Below the pieces are notes generated by a model that saw only the letters and a program-made list of their open reading frames with translations, was not told the origin of the DNA and searched no databases. Shown here piece after piece: positions 54,214 to 64,000 of a stretch of DNA of 64,000 nt. The position numbers and the translations under genes are program-made. Source of the DNA: Penicillus capitatus (taxonomy: Eukaryota; Chlorophyta); NCBI GenBank assembly GCA_965649825.1, contig OZ287707.1, forward strand, positions 620,001-684,000, read 5' to 3'. Position 1 is the stretch's first letter; every line of letters starts with the position of its first letter.

Positions 54214-55362
54214 TTACAGAGTGGGTACTCTGTCTTCGTTTCCCAGAATTGTTAGCAGATTGTAGCCAAATGGATCAGCTACATGCTTCGACCAGTTGGC
54301 GTAGGGTCCTTCGCCTGTAACGGCTGCCTGGACAAAGAATCCCTAGAATCATCCAAACACATGAACCACTGTTCGTAGGAGTCAATGTCAGAGATCACCA
54401 GTGTGGCCATCATTGCCAGTCTTCCATTCTTGATCTCCTTCACTTTGAGTTCTTGGAAGACCTCGGGATCTTTGGCGAAGTCGAACGGATCGAGGGGTCC
54501 ACCCGGGTAGAGAGGATCCAATCCTTCGAAGACGGAGGAATCGAATTTTCCAACGCCTGGTGCATAGCCAGATGGTCCCTTTCCTGATCGTCTGTAGCTC
54601 TCGACTGCTGCCATCAATCCCACTTCCACGGCAATGACAGCCACGAGGGGTAAGGGGTTGCCCACGATACCCCAAGGTACAGCAAAGTAGTTCAGGGTGC
54701 CCCCGTCAAGCATACCCGCTCCCGTTTCAAACCATGTGGCCGATTTGATATCTGCACCGTTAGCTGCCAGACCCTCAGGAATGATCATCCCGGCTACACC
54801 CAACATAGCCCAACGGGCATGGATCAATTCAAAAGCGCGGTATTTTTCGACCGTCTCCGCGTCCTTGCCCAGACTCAGGGGATCGTAGCCATAGCTGAGA
54901 GAAACCCACAATGCGTCAAACAAGACATTGCGTGAATAGGGAGGTATTACTCTCCGGCGAGTTCTCCTGTTAGGTACGGAGCGACTTCAGAGCTATTTAG
55001 GAGACCGATTGGCAGGAAGAGCGCACGGTTGGGTCCTGTCATCAACGGCGTTATCGCACAGAGTGCAGCGAAAGGATGGACGTGCACTCACCATACCACT
55101 TATTGAGGTTCTGAACTCCACCCTCACCGCCGAACCACCCCTTCGTTTTAACGACGTCCGAGGATCTCGGCTTCGATACGACACGTTTGGCCGGGGCCGG
55201 TTTTCGCGAGGGAGGAGGCGAAGACTTCTTAGGGAAAATCTTTGGAGGCGGAGACTTCTTCGGCAGGGACTTCTTCGGCGGAGATTTTTTCGATCCTGTC
55301 TTTGTGGGCTCCTTCGTCGAAGGAGTTCCAAATCGTTTAAAAAACGCCGCCTGAGTTTTCAT
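54214..55362 (-). CDS. LHCB5: Chlorophyll a/b-binding antenna protein, CP26-like (Lhcb5)
   Basis: Minor photosystem II antenna protein of the thylakoid. Exon 1 starts [20 protein letters not shown], then a Lys/Pro/Ser-rich stretch ([17 protein letters not shown]) and LNKWYG. Introns of about 55 and 60 nt join [19 protein letters not shown] and YLTGELAG to [14 protein letters not shown]. Helix 1 carries [15 protein letters not shown] (E..H..R ligands), and helix 3 [15 protein letters not shown] (E.(I)KNGR). NGGTLNYF-type loop and [20 protein letters not shown] lie between. A last intron leads to [33 protein letters not shown] and VPTL, TAA. The only in-frame ATG leaves a short, weak transit peptide. 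The sequence is green-type, not fucoxanthin or red type. Confidence 0.93.
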
Positions 55363-55697
55363 CTTCGCGCAGACGGGGGTAAAACAGAAGAGACGGACAA
55401 AACGAGGCGAAAGCAAGGCGTTGAGGGTGCAAGAGATTTAGATGATAGATCGTGGTGACGTATGATCGGATCTCAAAGCGTAGGTCATGTTCAGCGTCGT
55501 CAATAATCGTAGACAAAGCACCGTATGTATCTCCTGTCCTTTTCGAAGGGATTTAATGACGTGAAGGATGTGTCGGCATCAAACGAATCATCAGAAGAAA
55601 CGGTTTTCGCTTAAAAGGCTTTCGCGTATCGCAGTTTAGAGAAGTTCTGAATTTTTGGCGCCTCTGAGTTTCGCTTTAGAGCACGCCTTTTATCAAC

Positions 55698-56975
55698 ATG
55701 AAGAGTCACTACATCTCCCTTTTCTGTCTCCTGCTGTCTTGCTGTGCCGTCTTTGGACAAGAAGGAGAATGTGAAGAATCTGAATTGGGCTACGCCTGCA
55801 AAAAGCAGATGACAGACTACTATGCGCTGCACTGGTCGTTGGGACCCACGACGAAGGGCGCCGAGGCAGAGGAAGGCGAAATTGCTATCGCTATGGTTGC
55901 TGCGACAGAAGGATGGGTTGGATTCGCTTTCGCCGAGGAGCCAGGTCAGATGGCTCCAGCAGATTTTGTGATTGGCTATGTCGACGGCGAAGACGTTGTT
56001 GTCACTCCATATCGTTCAGAAATACAATCTATCACAGAGGATAATGAAGACGATACCGTCATGCTCGCATCCATTGAAGGAATGGAGGAGGTAGTCGACG
56101 AGAGTACATTTACAACGATCAAATTTGTACGCAGCCTGACAGAAGGCACAACGGAGATTGTGCTGGACGAAGAAATTCCAGTCAACATTGCCACAGGTGC
56201 CGCGGACGTACTCGGGTACCATGGGCCTGTGACACGCATGGCGACGACAGTGATGTTGAGCCTTGCAGACGATGGAACGGAAAAAACAGGTCCGGCACCT
56301 GAACCGGCACCTGCTGTGGAAGAACCTGCCGCAGAACCCGTTGCCGAAGGACCTGAATCAGTCGAGGATGATGGCGCACCGTGCACCCCCTCCACCTTGG
56401 ACTACGCTTGTATGATGGATGCGGGACTCGTCACCGTTCATTGGACCGCTGGACCGTTCGACGGTGAAGGATCGGTGCCGGAACTCTCTGAAGGAGAGAT
56501 TGCCATGGCCATCTCTGCCGAGACCACGGGATACGTCGCCGTGAGCTTTGCCGAAGAAGCAGGAGAAATGACGCCCGCCGACGTCATCCTCGGATGGGTC
56601 GACGATGAAGGAGTCACCATCAATGCCTACGACATATCCGTACAGTCCATCTCCGATGCGGATCAGTCGGACGAAATCGGATTGACTCCCGGAGAAGGCA
56701 CGGAAGAAGACGGCATCACGACAATCGCATTCGTGTTGGATGGAACATTCACTTTTCCTGTCGACCTGACGGAGACAGTCAACATGAACTGGGCCATCGG
56801 AGAGGGCGACGAGCTCGCCTATCACGGTACCGATAACAGAGGCTCGTTTACCATCAACTTCTCTGCGGGTGAAACACCTGCGATCGGGGAACCACCTGAG
56901 AGTAGTACAACACCAGTTGAGGGACCAGGAGAAATGGACGACGAAGCTCTGGAAGATGACATGGAGGATTTTTAA
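55698..56975 (+). CDS. Secreted two-DOMON-domain protein
   Basis: A signal peptide (MKSHYISLFCLLLSCCAVFG) precedes two DOMON domains, which are beta-sandwich haem- or sugar-binding modules often paired with cytochrome b561. Domain 1 has LGYACKKQMTDYYALHWSLG, EGWVGFAFAEEPGQMAPADF and VIGYVDG. Domain 2 has LDYACMMDAGLVTVHWTAG, TGYVAVSFAEEAGEMTPADV, ILGWVDD and ELAYHGTDNRGSFTINFS. A Pro/Glu/Ala linker joins them, and an acidic tail ends the protein without a membrane segment. No intron is needed. The gene is a tandem paralogue of 58583-60928, which adds a third DOMON and a b561 domain. The final codons are TAA-terminated, so it looks like a complete soluble form, not a broken copy. Confidence 0.9.
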   Translation: MKSHYISLFCLLLSCCAVFGQEGECEESELGYACKKQMTDYYALHWSLGPTTKGAEAEEGEIAIAMVAATEGWVGFAFAEEPGQMAPADFVIGYVDGEDVVVTPYRSEIQSITEDNEDDTVMLASIEGMEEVVDESTFTTIKFVRSLTEGTTEIVLDEEIPVNIATGAADVLGYHGPVTRMATTVMLSLADDGTEKTGPAPEPAPAVEEPAAEPVAEGPESVEDDGAPCTPSTLDYACMMDAGLVTVHWTAGPFDGEGSVPELSEGEIAMAISAETTGYVAVSFAEEAGEMTPADVILGWVDDEGVTINAYDISVQSISDADQSDEIGLTPGEGTEEDGITTIAFVLDGTFTFPVDLTETVNMNWAIGEGDELAYHGTDNRGSFTINFSAGETPAIGEPPESSTTPVEGPGEMDDEALEDDMEDF

Positions 56976-58582
56976 GCACAGGACAAGAAACTCTGAGAAA
57001 GGGAAATTCTGTTTGCTGTTCTTGATTGTTACATTCATTTGTCTGCTGTGTGTGGGTAGAGTTCTGACGCTGAAGAATTATTGTTCTTGACGTTGTCTTC
57101 ACACTGATGACTGGAAATCATGATCCAAGTCTGAATGAAGCCTCTCGATTATTGTTCTAACATCTGAATACATTTCATTATCATACTTGTGTCTTCAGCG
57201 CTGTTTCAAACGAAAAACCACAAAATGACCTTCGCAGATCCCATGTCGAACGATTGACGCTGTCTCTACAAGAGTAGACAGAAAGAATCGCAACTCTTGA
57301 TGATACTCGAGGAGAATAGGATGGATCAGCTCATCGAAAACAGGTCTCTGAGATCATAAGCAATGCACCGGATTAAACGAGAAGGGTATTTCCAATGACA
57401 GATCTGTCCAAATGCGTGCATCGTTTGAAGTAAGCAATTGGCATCCGTTGCTGGATGAGACAAGGAAGATGAACGGACAGATAAGGTTGTGATGCGTAAA
57501 CACTTCCTCTTCGCTGAGTTGTATATCCCAAGAAGAGCTGTTTTTGTCTTAAGCAAAAGATGCTTATCGATTCTTGGCTCCGGCTATGCGGCATCTGAGA
57601 TAAAGAAATGAGAGAATGCATACCATGCAGACAGCTGGTTTAGTAGATCAGTAGAAGCTAGATTCGTTGCTCTCCTGCACACAAGGCGCAATGCAGAAAT
57701 ACTGTAGAATGGCGACGCGATTGCATTAGAGGCATTACTACCAGGCTGCTGCGATGTATCCTGCTTAAAAGAGAAAACAGAAAACAAAACAAGGCAGGAC
57801 GATCTGATAATCCAGAGCACCGCATAACAGAAAACGGCAACAAAGTCTTGAAGTAGAGCACTGTTACATCAAAACAAAGTCGTCCTTAAAAGGAACGGCA
57901 ATTACTAAGTCAACTGCATCAATGGCTGGCGTTTTTCGGAGAGTTATTCTCTGTTTTCTTGATCTTAGTCAAACAACCGTCGATGGGAGAAAACTGCCAT
58001 GATACCTTTCCTGAGGCGAAGCAATCAAGAAAAATTTGTGCGCTCTAACAATCCGAGGCTGTAACTTTGCTCAGTCTGATTCGAGGTCGCGCCACAAGAC
58101 CATCGAGACGGACTTCATTTGCATCGACGAAGCAGCGAGGCTGCTGCCTGACAACTTCTACATAGTGGAGTTTTTCAGACAGTCGATCGTGGACAATGCC
58201 TCATCCATCGGTCGCTTCGAAGTTGGCACATGTGTGTCTATACGATTCACTTTTTTCGGACACACGAGTAAAAGAGCGGCATCTATTTAGCATTCGTGTC
58301 TACGAGTCAGCTTTGAGTTCCAGAGGAAGGAGACGGGGGTATTCGCAGACTTTTTTGGATGATACGATCTCTGTAACTTCTCGAGAACAATTAAGTTCGA
58401 ATGACAGCGGCTAAAGAGAAGCTCCTTCACGCGAAAAACGCGTCATGCACGGGTCGTGTCATGAAGCTAGACACCGTTCACTCTCGCGTATCTCGCGTTA
58501 AACACCATCACGCAGTATTTAAGTTTGGAAAGACGAACTTCGGTGTCTCTGAGTTTCGCTTGGACGTACACTGGGTTTCAAT
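56976..58582. other. Spacer between DOMON paralogues
   Basis: 1.6 kb without a supported gene. Reverse frames at 57326-57861 and plus frames at 58036-58414 (FICIDEAARLLPDNFYIVEF in one) show no family I know. The last 60 bp upstream of each DOMON start share the block GCCTCTGAGTTTCGCTT or TCTCTGAGTTTCGCTT (55655-55675 and 58545-58562), indicating that the duplication included the leader. Confidence 0.45.
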
Positions 58583-60928
58583 ATGAAGAGCCTCTATATC
58601 TCCCTTTTCTGTCTCCTGTTGTCTTGCTGTGCCGTTTTCGCGCAGGAGGGAGAATGTGAAGAGTCTGAATTGGGCTACGCCTGCAAAAAGCAGATGACAG
58701 ACTACTATGCGCTGCACTGGTCGTTGGGACCCACGACGAAGGGTGCCGAAGCAGAGGAAGGCGAAATTGCTATCGCTATGGTTGCTGCGACAGAAGGATG
58801 GGTTGGATTCGCTTTCGCCGAGGAGCCAGGTCAAATGGCTCCAGCAGATTTTGTGATTGGCTATGTCGACGGCGAAAATGTCCCTGTCGCTGCGTATCGT
58901 TCAGAAGTACAATCTGTCACACGCCAAGATGAAGACGATTCTGTCACGCTGCGCGATGTCAGAGGTGGAATGGAAGAGAGAGAGGACAGCATGTACACGA
59001 CCATTCAGTTTATCAGAGATTTGAGTGAGGGAACGACGGAGATTGTGTTGGACGAGGAAATGCCGGTCAATGTGGCTATGAGCCCACTAGACACTCTTGG
59101 TTACCACGGAGAGAACGAGCGTCTGGCTTCAACTATCACATTGAGTCTGGCATCGGCTGATTCGACTGAAACTGAAGAACCTGAATCAGTCGAGGATGAT
59201 GGCGCAACGTGCATCCCCTCCACCTTGGACTACTCTTGTATGATGGAGGCGGGACTCGTCACCGTTCATTGGACCGCTGGACCGTTCGACGGTGAAGGAT
59301 CGGTGCCGGAACTCTCTGAAGGAGAGATTGCCATGGCCATCTCTGCCGAGACCACGGGATACGTCGCCGTGAGCTTTGCCGAAGAAGCAGGAGAAATGGC
59401 GCCCGCCGACGTCATCCTCGGATGGGTCGACGATGAAGGAGTCACCATCAATGCCTACGACATATCCGTACAGTCCATCTCCGATGCGGATCAGTCGGAC
59501 GAAATCGGATTGACTCCCGGAGAAGGCACGGAAGAAGACGGCATCACGACAATCGCATTCGTGTTGGATGGAACATTCACTTTTCCTGTCGACCTGACGG
59601 AGACAGTCAACATGAACTGGGCCATCGGAGAGGGCGACGAGCTCGCCTATCACGGTCTCGAAAACAGAGGCTCCTTCACCATCAACTTCTCTGCAATTCC
59701 GTCCGAAGACGCCGCAGCAGAAGAAGTATCAGAGGAAGAAGAACCCGCTGAAGAACAGGAGGAGGAAGCAGACACCGAGGAGCAAAGTGTCTTGGAAGAT
59801 GAATCGATGTCTGTCTCCGGCGATGGATGTGTCTCTTCTATGTTGGGATACGATTGTATGACAACTCTCGGGGAAGTCACTGTCCATTGGACACTGGGAC
59901 CGGCAGATGATTCAGAATCTGTTCCAGAGTTGGCTGAAGGAGAAGTGGCCATGGCCATCTCTGCCGAGACCACTGGATACGTTGCTATCAGTTTTGCTCA
60001 GTCGCCACCATCGATGGCACCAGCTGATGTTATTCTCGGTTGGGTAGAAGGCGGAGTTGCTACGATCAATGCCTACAGCATTAGTTCGCGTAGCATTTCC
60101 GAGAATGAGCTGACGGACACAATCGGATTGACTCCCAGAGGAGGCACGGAAGAAGATGGCGTCACCACAATCGAGTTTGTCTTGAACGGAACGTTCACAT
60201 TCGACGTCGATTTTCAACAGACTCTTGCTATGAACTGGGCAGTCTCACCTGCAGACAGCCTTACCCAACATTCTAGTAGAGCGTCTTCTACTATAAACCT
60301 TCTTTCGGGGGCCGCTACCGAGCAATCACAAACCCTCAAGTACTATAAAGCTCATGGCGCATGTATGGTGATCGCTTGGATCGGTCTGGCGCCACTTGGA
60401 GTACTCATTGCACGCAATAAGTATGTTTTCAAAGACATCAGCAAAGGAGCGTGGTTTCAGATCCACAGAGTCGTACAGATCACTGCACTGGTGTCCATGA
60501 TCTGTGGATTGGTCGTTGCTCTGTCAGAATTCAAAGATCCTGCGACAGAAGAAGGAAAACGTCATCGTCGCGTTGGCATCTCAATCGTTACCATTGGTTT
60601 GGTTCAAGGCTTCATTCCTTTCTTCAGACCACATCCAGATGGAAGATACCGTTACATTTTCAACTACGTGCATTGGTGGCTAGGCCGTGGAGCTGTCGTT
60701 TTGGGTATTGCAACGGTGTTCTTGGGAATCAAGGCTTACGATATCCTCAACAGAGACGATGTCGACAACTGGTGGATCACCAGTGTCGTTATTCTAGGCG
60801 TCTACTTCGCCTTTGCAGCCGTAGGCGAATTTAACATCGCGTTTAAACTCGGAGAAGACGAAAGAATGAAGCCATCGAGAGCAGCCATGCAACCACCACC
60901 CAACGTCGAAGAAGTGGAAATGTCCTGA
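58583..60928 (+). CDS. Three-DOMON cytochrome b561 fusion protein
   Basis: A predicted transmembrane ferric or ascorbate-dependent reductase. A signal peptide (MKSLYISLFCLLLSCCAVFA) is followed by three DOMON domains: MTDYYALHWSLG; LVTVHWTAGPFDG; and a more diverged LGYDCMTTLGEVTVHWTLG with VAISFAQSPPSMAPADV. Acidic linkers separate them. The C-terminal 210 residues form a b561 core with membrane helices and likely haem-ligand histidines in KAHGACMVIAWIGLAPLG, WFQIHRVVQITALVSMI, KRHRRVGISIVTIG and NYVHWWLGRGAVVLGI. A cytoplasmic tail ends EEVEMS and TGA. Known DOMON-b561 proteins move electrons across the plasma membrane. No introns. Domains 1 and 2 are nearly identical in DNA to the neighbour at 55698. 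Confidence 0.93.
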   Translation: MKSLYISLFCLLLSCCAVFAQEGECEESELGYACKKQMTDYYALHWSLGPTTKGAEAEEGEIAIAMVAATEGWVGFAFAEEPGQMAPADFVIGYVDGENVPVAAYRSEVQSVTRQDEDDSVTLRDVRGGMEEREDSMYTTIQFIRDLSEGTTEIVLDEEMPVNVAMSPLDTLGYHGENERLASTITLSLASADSTETEEPESVEDDGATCIPSTLDYSCMMEAGLVTVHWTAGPFDGEGSVPELSEGEIAMAISAETTGYVAVSFAEEAGEMAPADVILGWVDDEGVTINAYDISVQSISDADQSDEIGLTPGEGTEEDGITTIAFVLDGTFTFPVDLTETVNMNWAIGEGDELAYHGLENRGSFTINFSAIPSEDAAAEEVSEEEEPAEEQEEEADTEEQSVLEDESMSVSGDGCVSSMLGYDCMTTLGEVTVHWTLGPADDSESVPELAEGEVAMAISAETTGYVAISFAQSPPSMAPADVILGWVEGGVATINAYSISSRSISENELTDTIGLTPRGGTEEDGVTTIEFVLNGTFTFDVDFQQTLAMNWAVSPADSLTQHSSRASSTINLLSGAATEQSQTLKYYKAHGACMVIAWIGLAPLGVLIARNKYVFKDISKGAWFQIHRVVQITALVSMICGLVVALSEFKDPATEEGKRHRRVGISIVTIGLVQGFIPFFRPHPDGRYRYIFNYVHWWLGRGAVVLGIATVFLGIKAYDILNRDDVDNWWITSVVILGVYFAFAAVGEFNIAFKLGEDERMKPSRAAMQPPPNVEEVEMS

Positions 60929-61210
60929 GCTGCGACAGTCCTGTCATTAACACACATTGAGCATTTTTTTGTTGAACACATCATCATGATCGATTTGCTG
61001 AACACCATAAGCATTGCTTCAAACATCGGCACTCGTTCGTCGCGTCCATCTATCCATCCATCCGGCTGATAAAAACAGTATTGGATGCGCACAGATCGCT
61101 TGCTCCCATCAGAAAGGAACAGCAAAAATAATAATCATAAAAGTGAAAACGACATTTGCAGAGATGAGCTTTGTTCCATGCCATTCAACGTCAGATCGAT
61201 GCGCATCGTC

Positions 61211-61853
61211 TCAATGCCATGTTTTTGTCTCAAACACCTCCAGACAGTTCATGTCTACAGTACAGACAGGTCACATCATTTCTGTCTCATTCAGTGCAGG
61301 TGATTTACCGGGATCTCTGAAGAAGACGGCTCTTCTGCCGGACATACTCTCTGTGAACTTAATATTCGATTCTCTCAGTTTTGTCACCAATGGATCCAGC
61401 TGCTCGATGCCCACACAGAAATGTCGATCTCTTCCCCCGTGCTCCGGCCGTCCAATTTTGGGATCCGGATCTGGAAGCTCCATTAAATGAATCATTTCGG
61501 TGCCGATCCACAACCAAGCCCCTCTATAAGGAAGCTTATCATCCGGACGATCCGGATTAATCTCCAATCCTGTGACATCTCACACATTTCCACAATCCAT
61601 ACCATATGATATCTCTACCAATGATATCTTGATAAAAACGCAATGATGTCTCGAGGTTGGCACAAAGAAGTCCAACGTGATGGACACCGTGGAAATTCAG
61701 GTCATCGTCTACGGTTTGCAGATTCGTTGGTCTATTTGGGGAGATTGTTCGTGTCTTACCCTCAAACTGCGTCTCTGCGACATCCGTGCTCAATGTCGCC
61801 GGTCGATACGGAATTGTGCGTCGCATGCGTCTCTCTGCGCGTTTGGCGCTCAT
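61211..61853 (-). CDS. VOC/glyoxalase-superfamily protein
   Basis: Vicinal-oxygen-chelate fold protein like plant glyoxalase-I-type homologues. A basic start MSAKRAERRMRRTIPYRP is probably a targeting sequence. FHGVHHVGLLCANLETSLRF opens the fold, with YQDIIG joined by a roughly 50-nt intron to LEINPDRPDDKLPYRGAW. LWIGTEMIHLMELPDPDP, GRPEHGGRDRHFCVGI and RRAVFFRDP follow. A last intron (GTAAATC...CTGTAG) adds DMNCLEVFETKTWH and TGA. Candidate metal ligands are the His in GVHHVGL, the Glu in IGTEMIHLME, the His in DRHFCV and the Glu in CLEVFE. The true substrate of this plant-like clade is unknown. Confidence 0.88.
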
Positions 61854-62108
61854 TGCACGGATAACCCTGTGCAAACACCCTTTACATGTCTACCCGAATT
61901 CGCGCACGCTCATACCGATTTGAGAAAGTCGCTGTGCATAATGGCGCTTTGTGAACGGCGCCGTTCATTTCTCGGCACACGTGCGACATCTGACCACTGA
62001 CCATGATGTCAGACTTCCTCAGAAATTGGCCTTCGATCTGGAGAGACACCCGATCCACGTCATCGCCTCGATGCAAATAATGTGCATTAGAGTGCATCGA
62101 AACCGCGA

Positions 62109-64000
62109 ATGGCGCGGGATTTTATCGAGCAGTTCTTTGGTTCGCAAGAACCACCTGCACCAGTTTGTTCGTTCAAGCCACGGGACGTCGCATTGATACA
62201 GAGAATCGAAAAAGTGGCAGAATTCGCCAGCCGCAACGGACCAGATTTTGTACAGCTCATTGAGAACAAGCAACTGCACAATCCCGACTTTCAGTTCCTC
62301 TTTGGAGGCGAAGGACATGATTACTACCGGTAATCTGAGATCTATCCCATCTATCCTCCAAGCAGCACCTCTGTTACAGTTGGCATCTCTACCATCTCTT
62401 GACAAGACCGCCGACAGATGCTTCAGCCTCACATCCATCATCAGAGATCCAGACAGAGAGTGTGCTGGAGAAGGTGTCCTTACCGAATGATGTGGGGACA
62501 GAAATGCTGGATCGCCTCGATCAGTTGGACGGCAGTCGGGTGCGCATCTGAATAATGGCAGAGGGTATTGTTTCGAAGAGAATGTACAGCAGGAGACGAC
62601 AAAGAGTTGTCAGCATTGCTTTCTGCGTCACATGGATTGTGCAGAGGAATTGGCAAAGCTGCTGTACTATCGAGCACAAGAACTGAAGGAGGCACACAAG
62701 CAAATGGATATTGCATATGTCATCAATGACATTCTGATGAAGAGGTCTGCTGTCGACTGTGTGAACAGAAAATGGATAAGGGAATGTTTAGCCAGAGTCA
62801 TTTATCAGATCGAGAACTCCGACAAGTCACCGGAAGTTTCCAACCCATCATAGGAGCCCTCTTCGCTATGATCTACGCACACGGTCATCAAGAAGAAGAT
62901 GTCCGTTCATCTAGTCATCCAACAAAGGCCGACAGGACTTCGTGTGATTGTTAGGTATACCGTCGGTTGTCGAAGTTTCTAGGCAGCTGGGCCGAGTACG
63001 AGATCTTTAGCCGAAGGAGCATTGACAGTTTCGAACAAGCAATGTTAACAGGGAACACTGAAATGCTGCCCCAAGTGTGCCCATTTTCTTCCGCGCCATC
63101 TTTCTTCAAGTGACGCGCCCCCAGAGTCTCTACGAGGGATACACACCGCAACATGGTAGTCATGGATCTGAACGGCCACCGAGGATGGACGAAGGCTCAC
63201 GTCGTCGACATCATCGATCGGACGGATGGGATCACAAGAGCACGCACATATCACGACATTCCTCCACGGGCCTTCCTCCACACATGGCTTCCAAAACGCC
63301 ATCTAATCAAGCTACAGTGATTTTGGACATGTGTCTTATCATACATCGTGTGAGGTCAGTTGCCTCGTAGGGCCGCGGATCATCGATACAGGAGCAGGGA
63401 GTGAGAGGGCTGCGATCCGATGAAATGTTATCGGATAGCCGAACCCTGTTGGCATCCAGTCGTATCCGAACACGCGCCGCCTTTGATCCTCCACCAGAGA
63501 GGCTTACACAAACTGGCGTGGTGGATGCTTTCTCTTTTCCACCTGGTCTCATTCCGAATTTGGTCGCCGAAAAGCGAAAGTACTCTTTCTCCTACTGCCC
63601 GATCAGTTCGGTGGACATCCAGAAAACGCGTAACTCGGCCCACTGCCTTCCGTCTTCGCATTCAGTGTTGTCATTCAGATTACCCGACAGTAGTGGATCC
63701 AAACGATCCTTACCTGAAGTCCAGAATGGAGAAATTCTATGCGGAGTTGGATGAATACCGGCCAGGAATGATTCGAGAACACATCGAATCCCGTAAGCGA
63801 AAAGAAGAGGAAGATACAGAGGCAGAAGTCGGCAGTGATACGCGTCGTCGTCGGACACATCGCAGTTCACTTGCCCTAACTGAAGAAGGCAAACTCACCG
63901 CCACCCTTCCAGACGGTTCCTTTGCAGGCATACGTCTTCACCACAATCCACTATCCATCCATCAGATATCGCTGCTTAGGTGAAGGGAGTGATTCTATGT
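62109..64000 (+). CDS. CHERP: CHERP-like splicing factor (SURP + CID), 3' end missing
   Basis: U2 snRNP-associated protein family. The start MARDFIEQFFGSQEPPAP is followed by a SURP domain (RIEKVAEFASRNGPDFVQLI, NPDFQFLFGGEGHDYYR). A short intron leads to WHLYHLLTRP and a linker ending EMLDRLDQLDGSR. A CID follows across introns: CAEELAKLLYYRAQELKEAH, MDIAYVINDILMK, FQPIIGALFAMIYAHGHQEE, then RLSKFLGSWAEYEIFSRRSI. A low-complexity region (YEGYTPQHGSHGSERPPR) precedes the CHERP signature DAFSFPPGLIPNLVAEKRKY. Next come YPTVVDPNDPYLKSRM and EKFYAELDEYRPGMIREHI, and a basic acidic-spaced tail. The window ends in a new exon just after an acceptor at about 63980. At least eight short introns were inferred with consistent phases. 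Confidence 0.82.

Noticed and set aside
56358-57038. 226-codon reverse ORF, and its twin at 59186-59653
   Set aside because: These are antisense to DOMON domain 2 in both paralogues and are open because of its Ser/Glu/Thr codon use. Their similarity follows from the gene duplication.
1-64000. CRISPR array, bacterial operon, tRNA or rRNA genes
   Set aside because: No spaced direct-repeat array, no Shine-Dalgarno-linked ORF strings, and no cloverleaf or rRNA-like segment was recognised. Spliced genes show eukaryotic nuclear DNA.

Overview
The window is nuclear DNA of a photosynthetic, probably unicellular eukaryote. Genes lie on both strands, are tightly packed, and are cut by many very short GT-AG introns, mostly about 40-60 nt. 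One gene (54214-55362) is a chlorophyll a/b-type antenna protein close to CP26 (Lhcb5), which points to a green alga or a secondary green lineage. An AKR2-like chaperone, two plant-type beta-amylases, a DUF493 protein and a serine:glyoxylate aminotransferase fit that. A genus cannot be named from this sequence. Genes end at TAA, TGA and TAG, so the standard code is used. Splice sites were assigned by eye from reading frame, GT/AG and family conservation; coordinates of spliced CDSs span all introns.

Layout. 1-8.0 kb is an accessory, repeat-rich block. It holds a three-copy family of unrecognised ORFs (one copy decayed), a dispersed non-coding repeat in both orientations, an ORF with a 42-bp tandem repeat, and a pair of overlapping reverse ORFs. 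From 8.1 kb to the end it is ordinary dense gene space: DNA topoisomerase II; a CELF-like three-RRM gene with two lesions; a PI-PLC-C1 family phospholipase; REV3 (DNA polymerase zeta); mitochondrial ATP synthase delta; splicing factor SF1 with two RRMs; a PGAP1-like hydrolase; an armadillo protein; a plastid-type conserved protein; VPS20/CHMP6; a tandem SpoVS-domain protein; a class IV aminotransferase; serine:glyoxylate aminotransferase; a TRP-like channel; two beta-amylases flanking a DUF493 gene; a coiled-coil protein; a small membrane protein; an AKR2-like ankyrin protein; NTAN1; CP26; two DOMON paralogues (one fused to cytochrome b561); a VOC/glyoxalase; and the start of a CHERP-like splicing factor that runs off the right edge.

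There is no operon logic, but several themes recur. DNA maintenance: TOP2, REV3. RNA splicing: SF1, CHERP, CELF-like. Plastid or photorespiratory metabolism: CP26, AKR2, beta-amylases, SGAT, DUF493. Many neighbours are divergent pairs with very short shared 5' regions, for example the membrane protein at 51979 and AKR2 at 52079.
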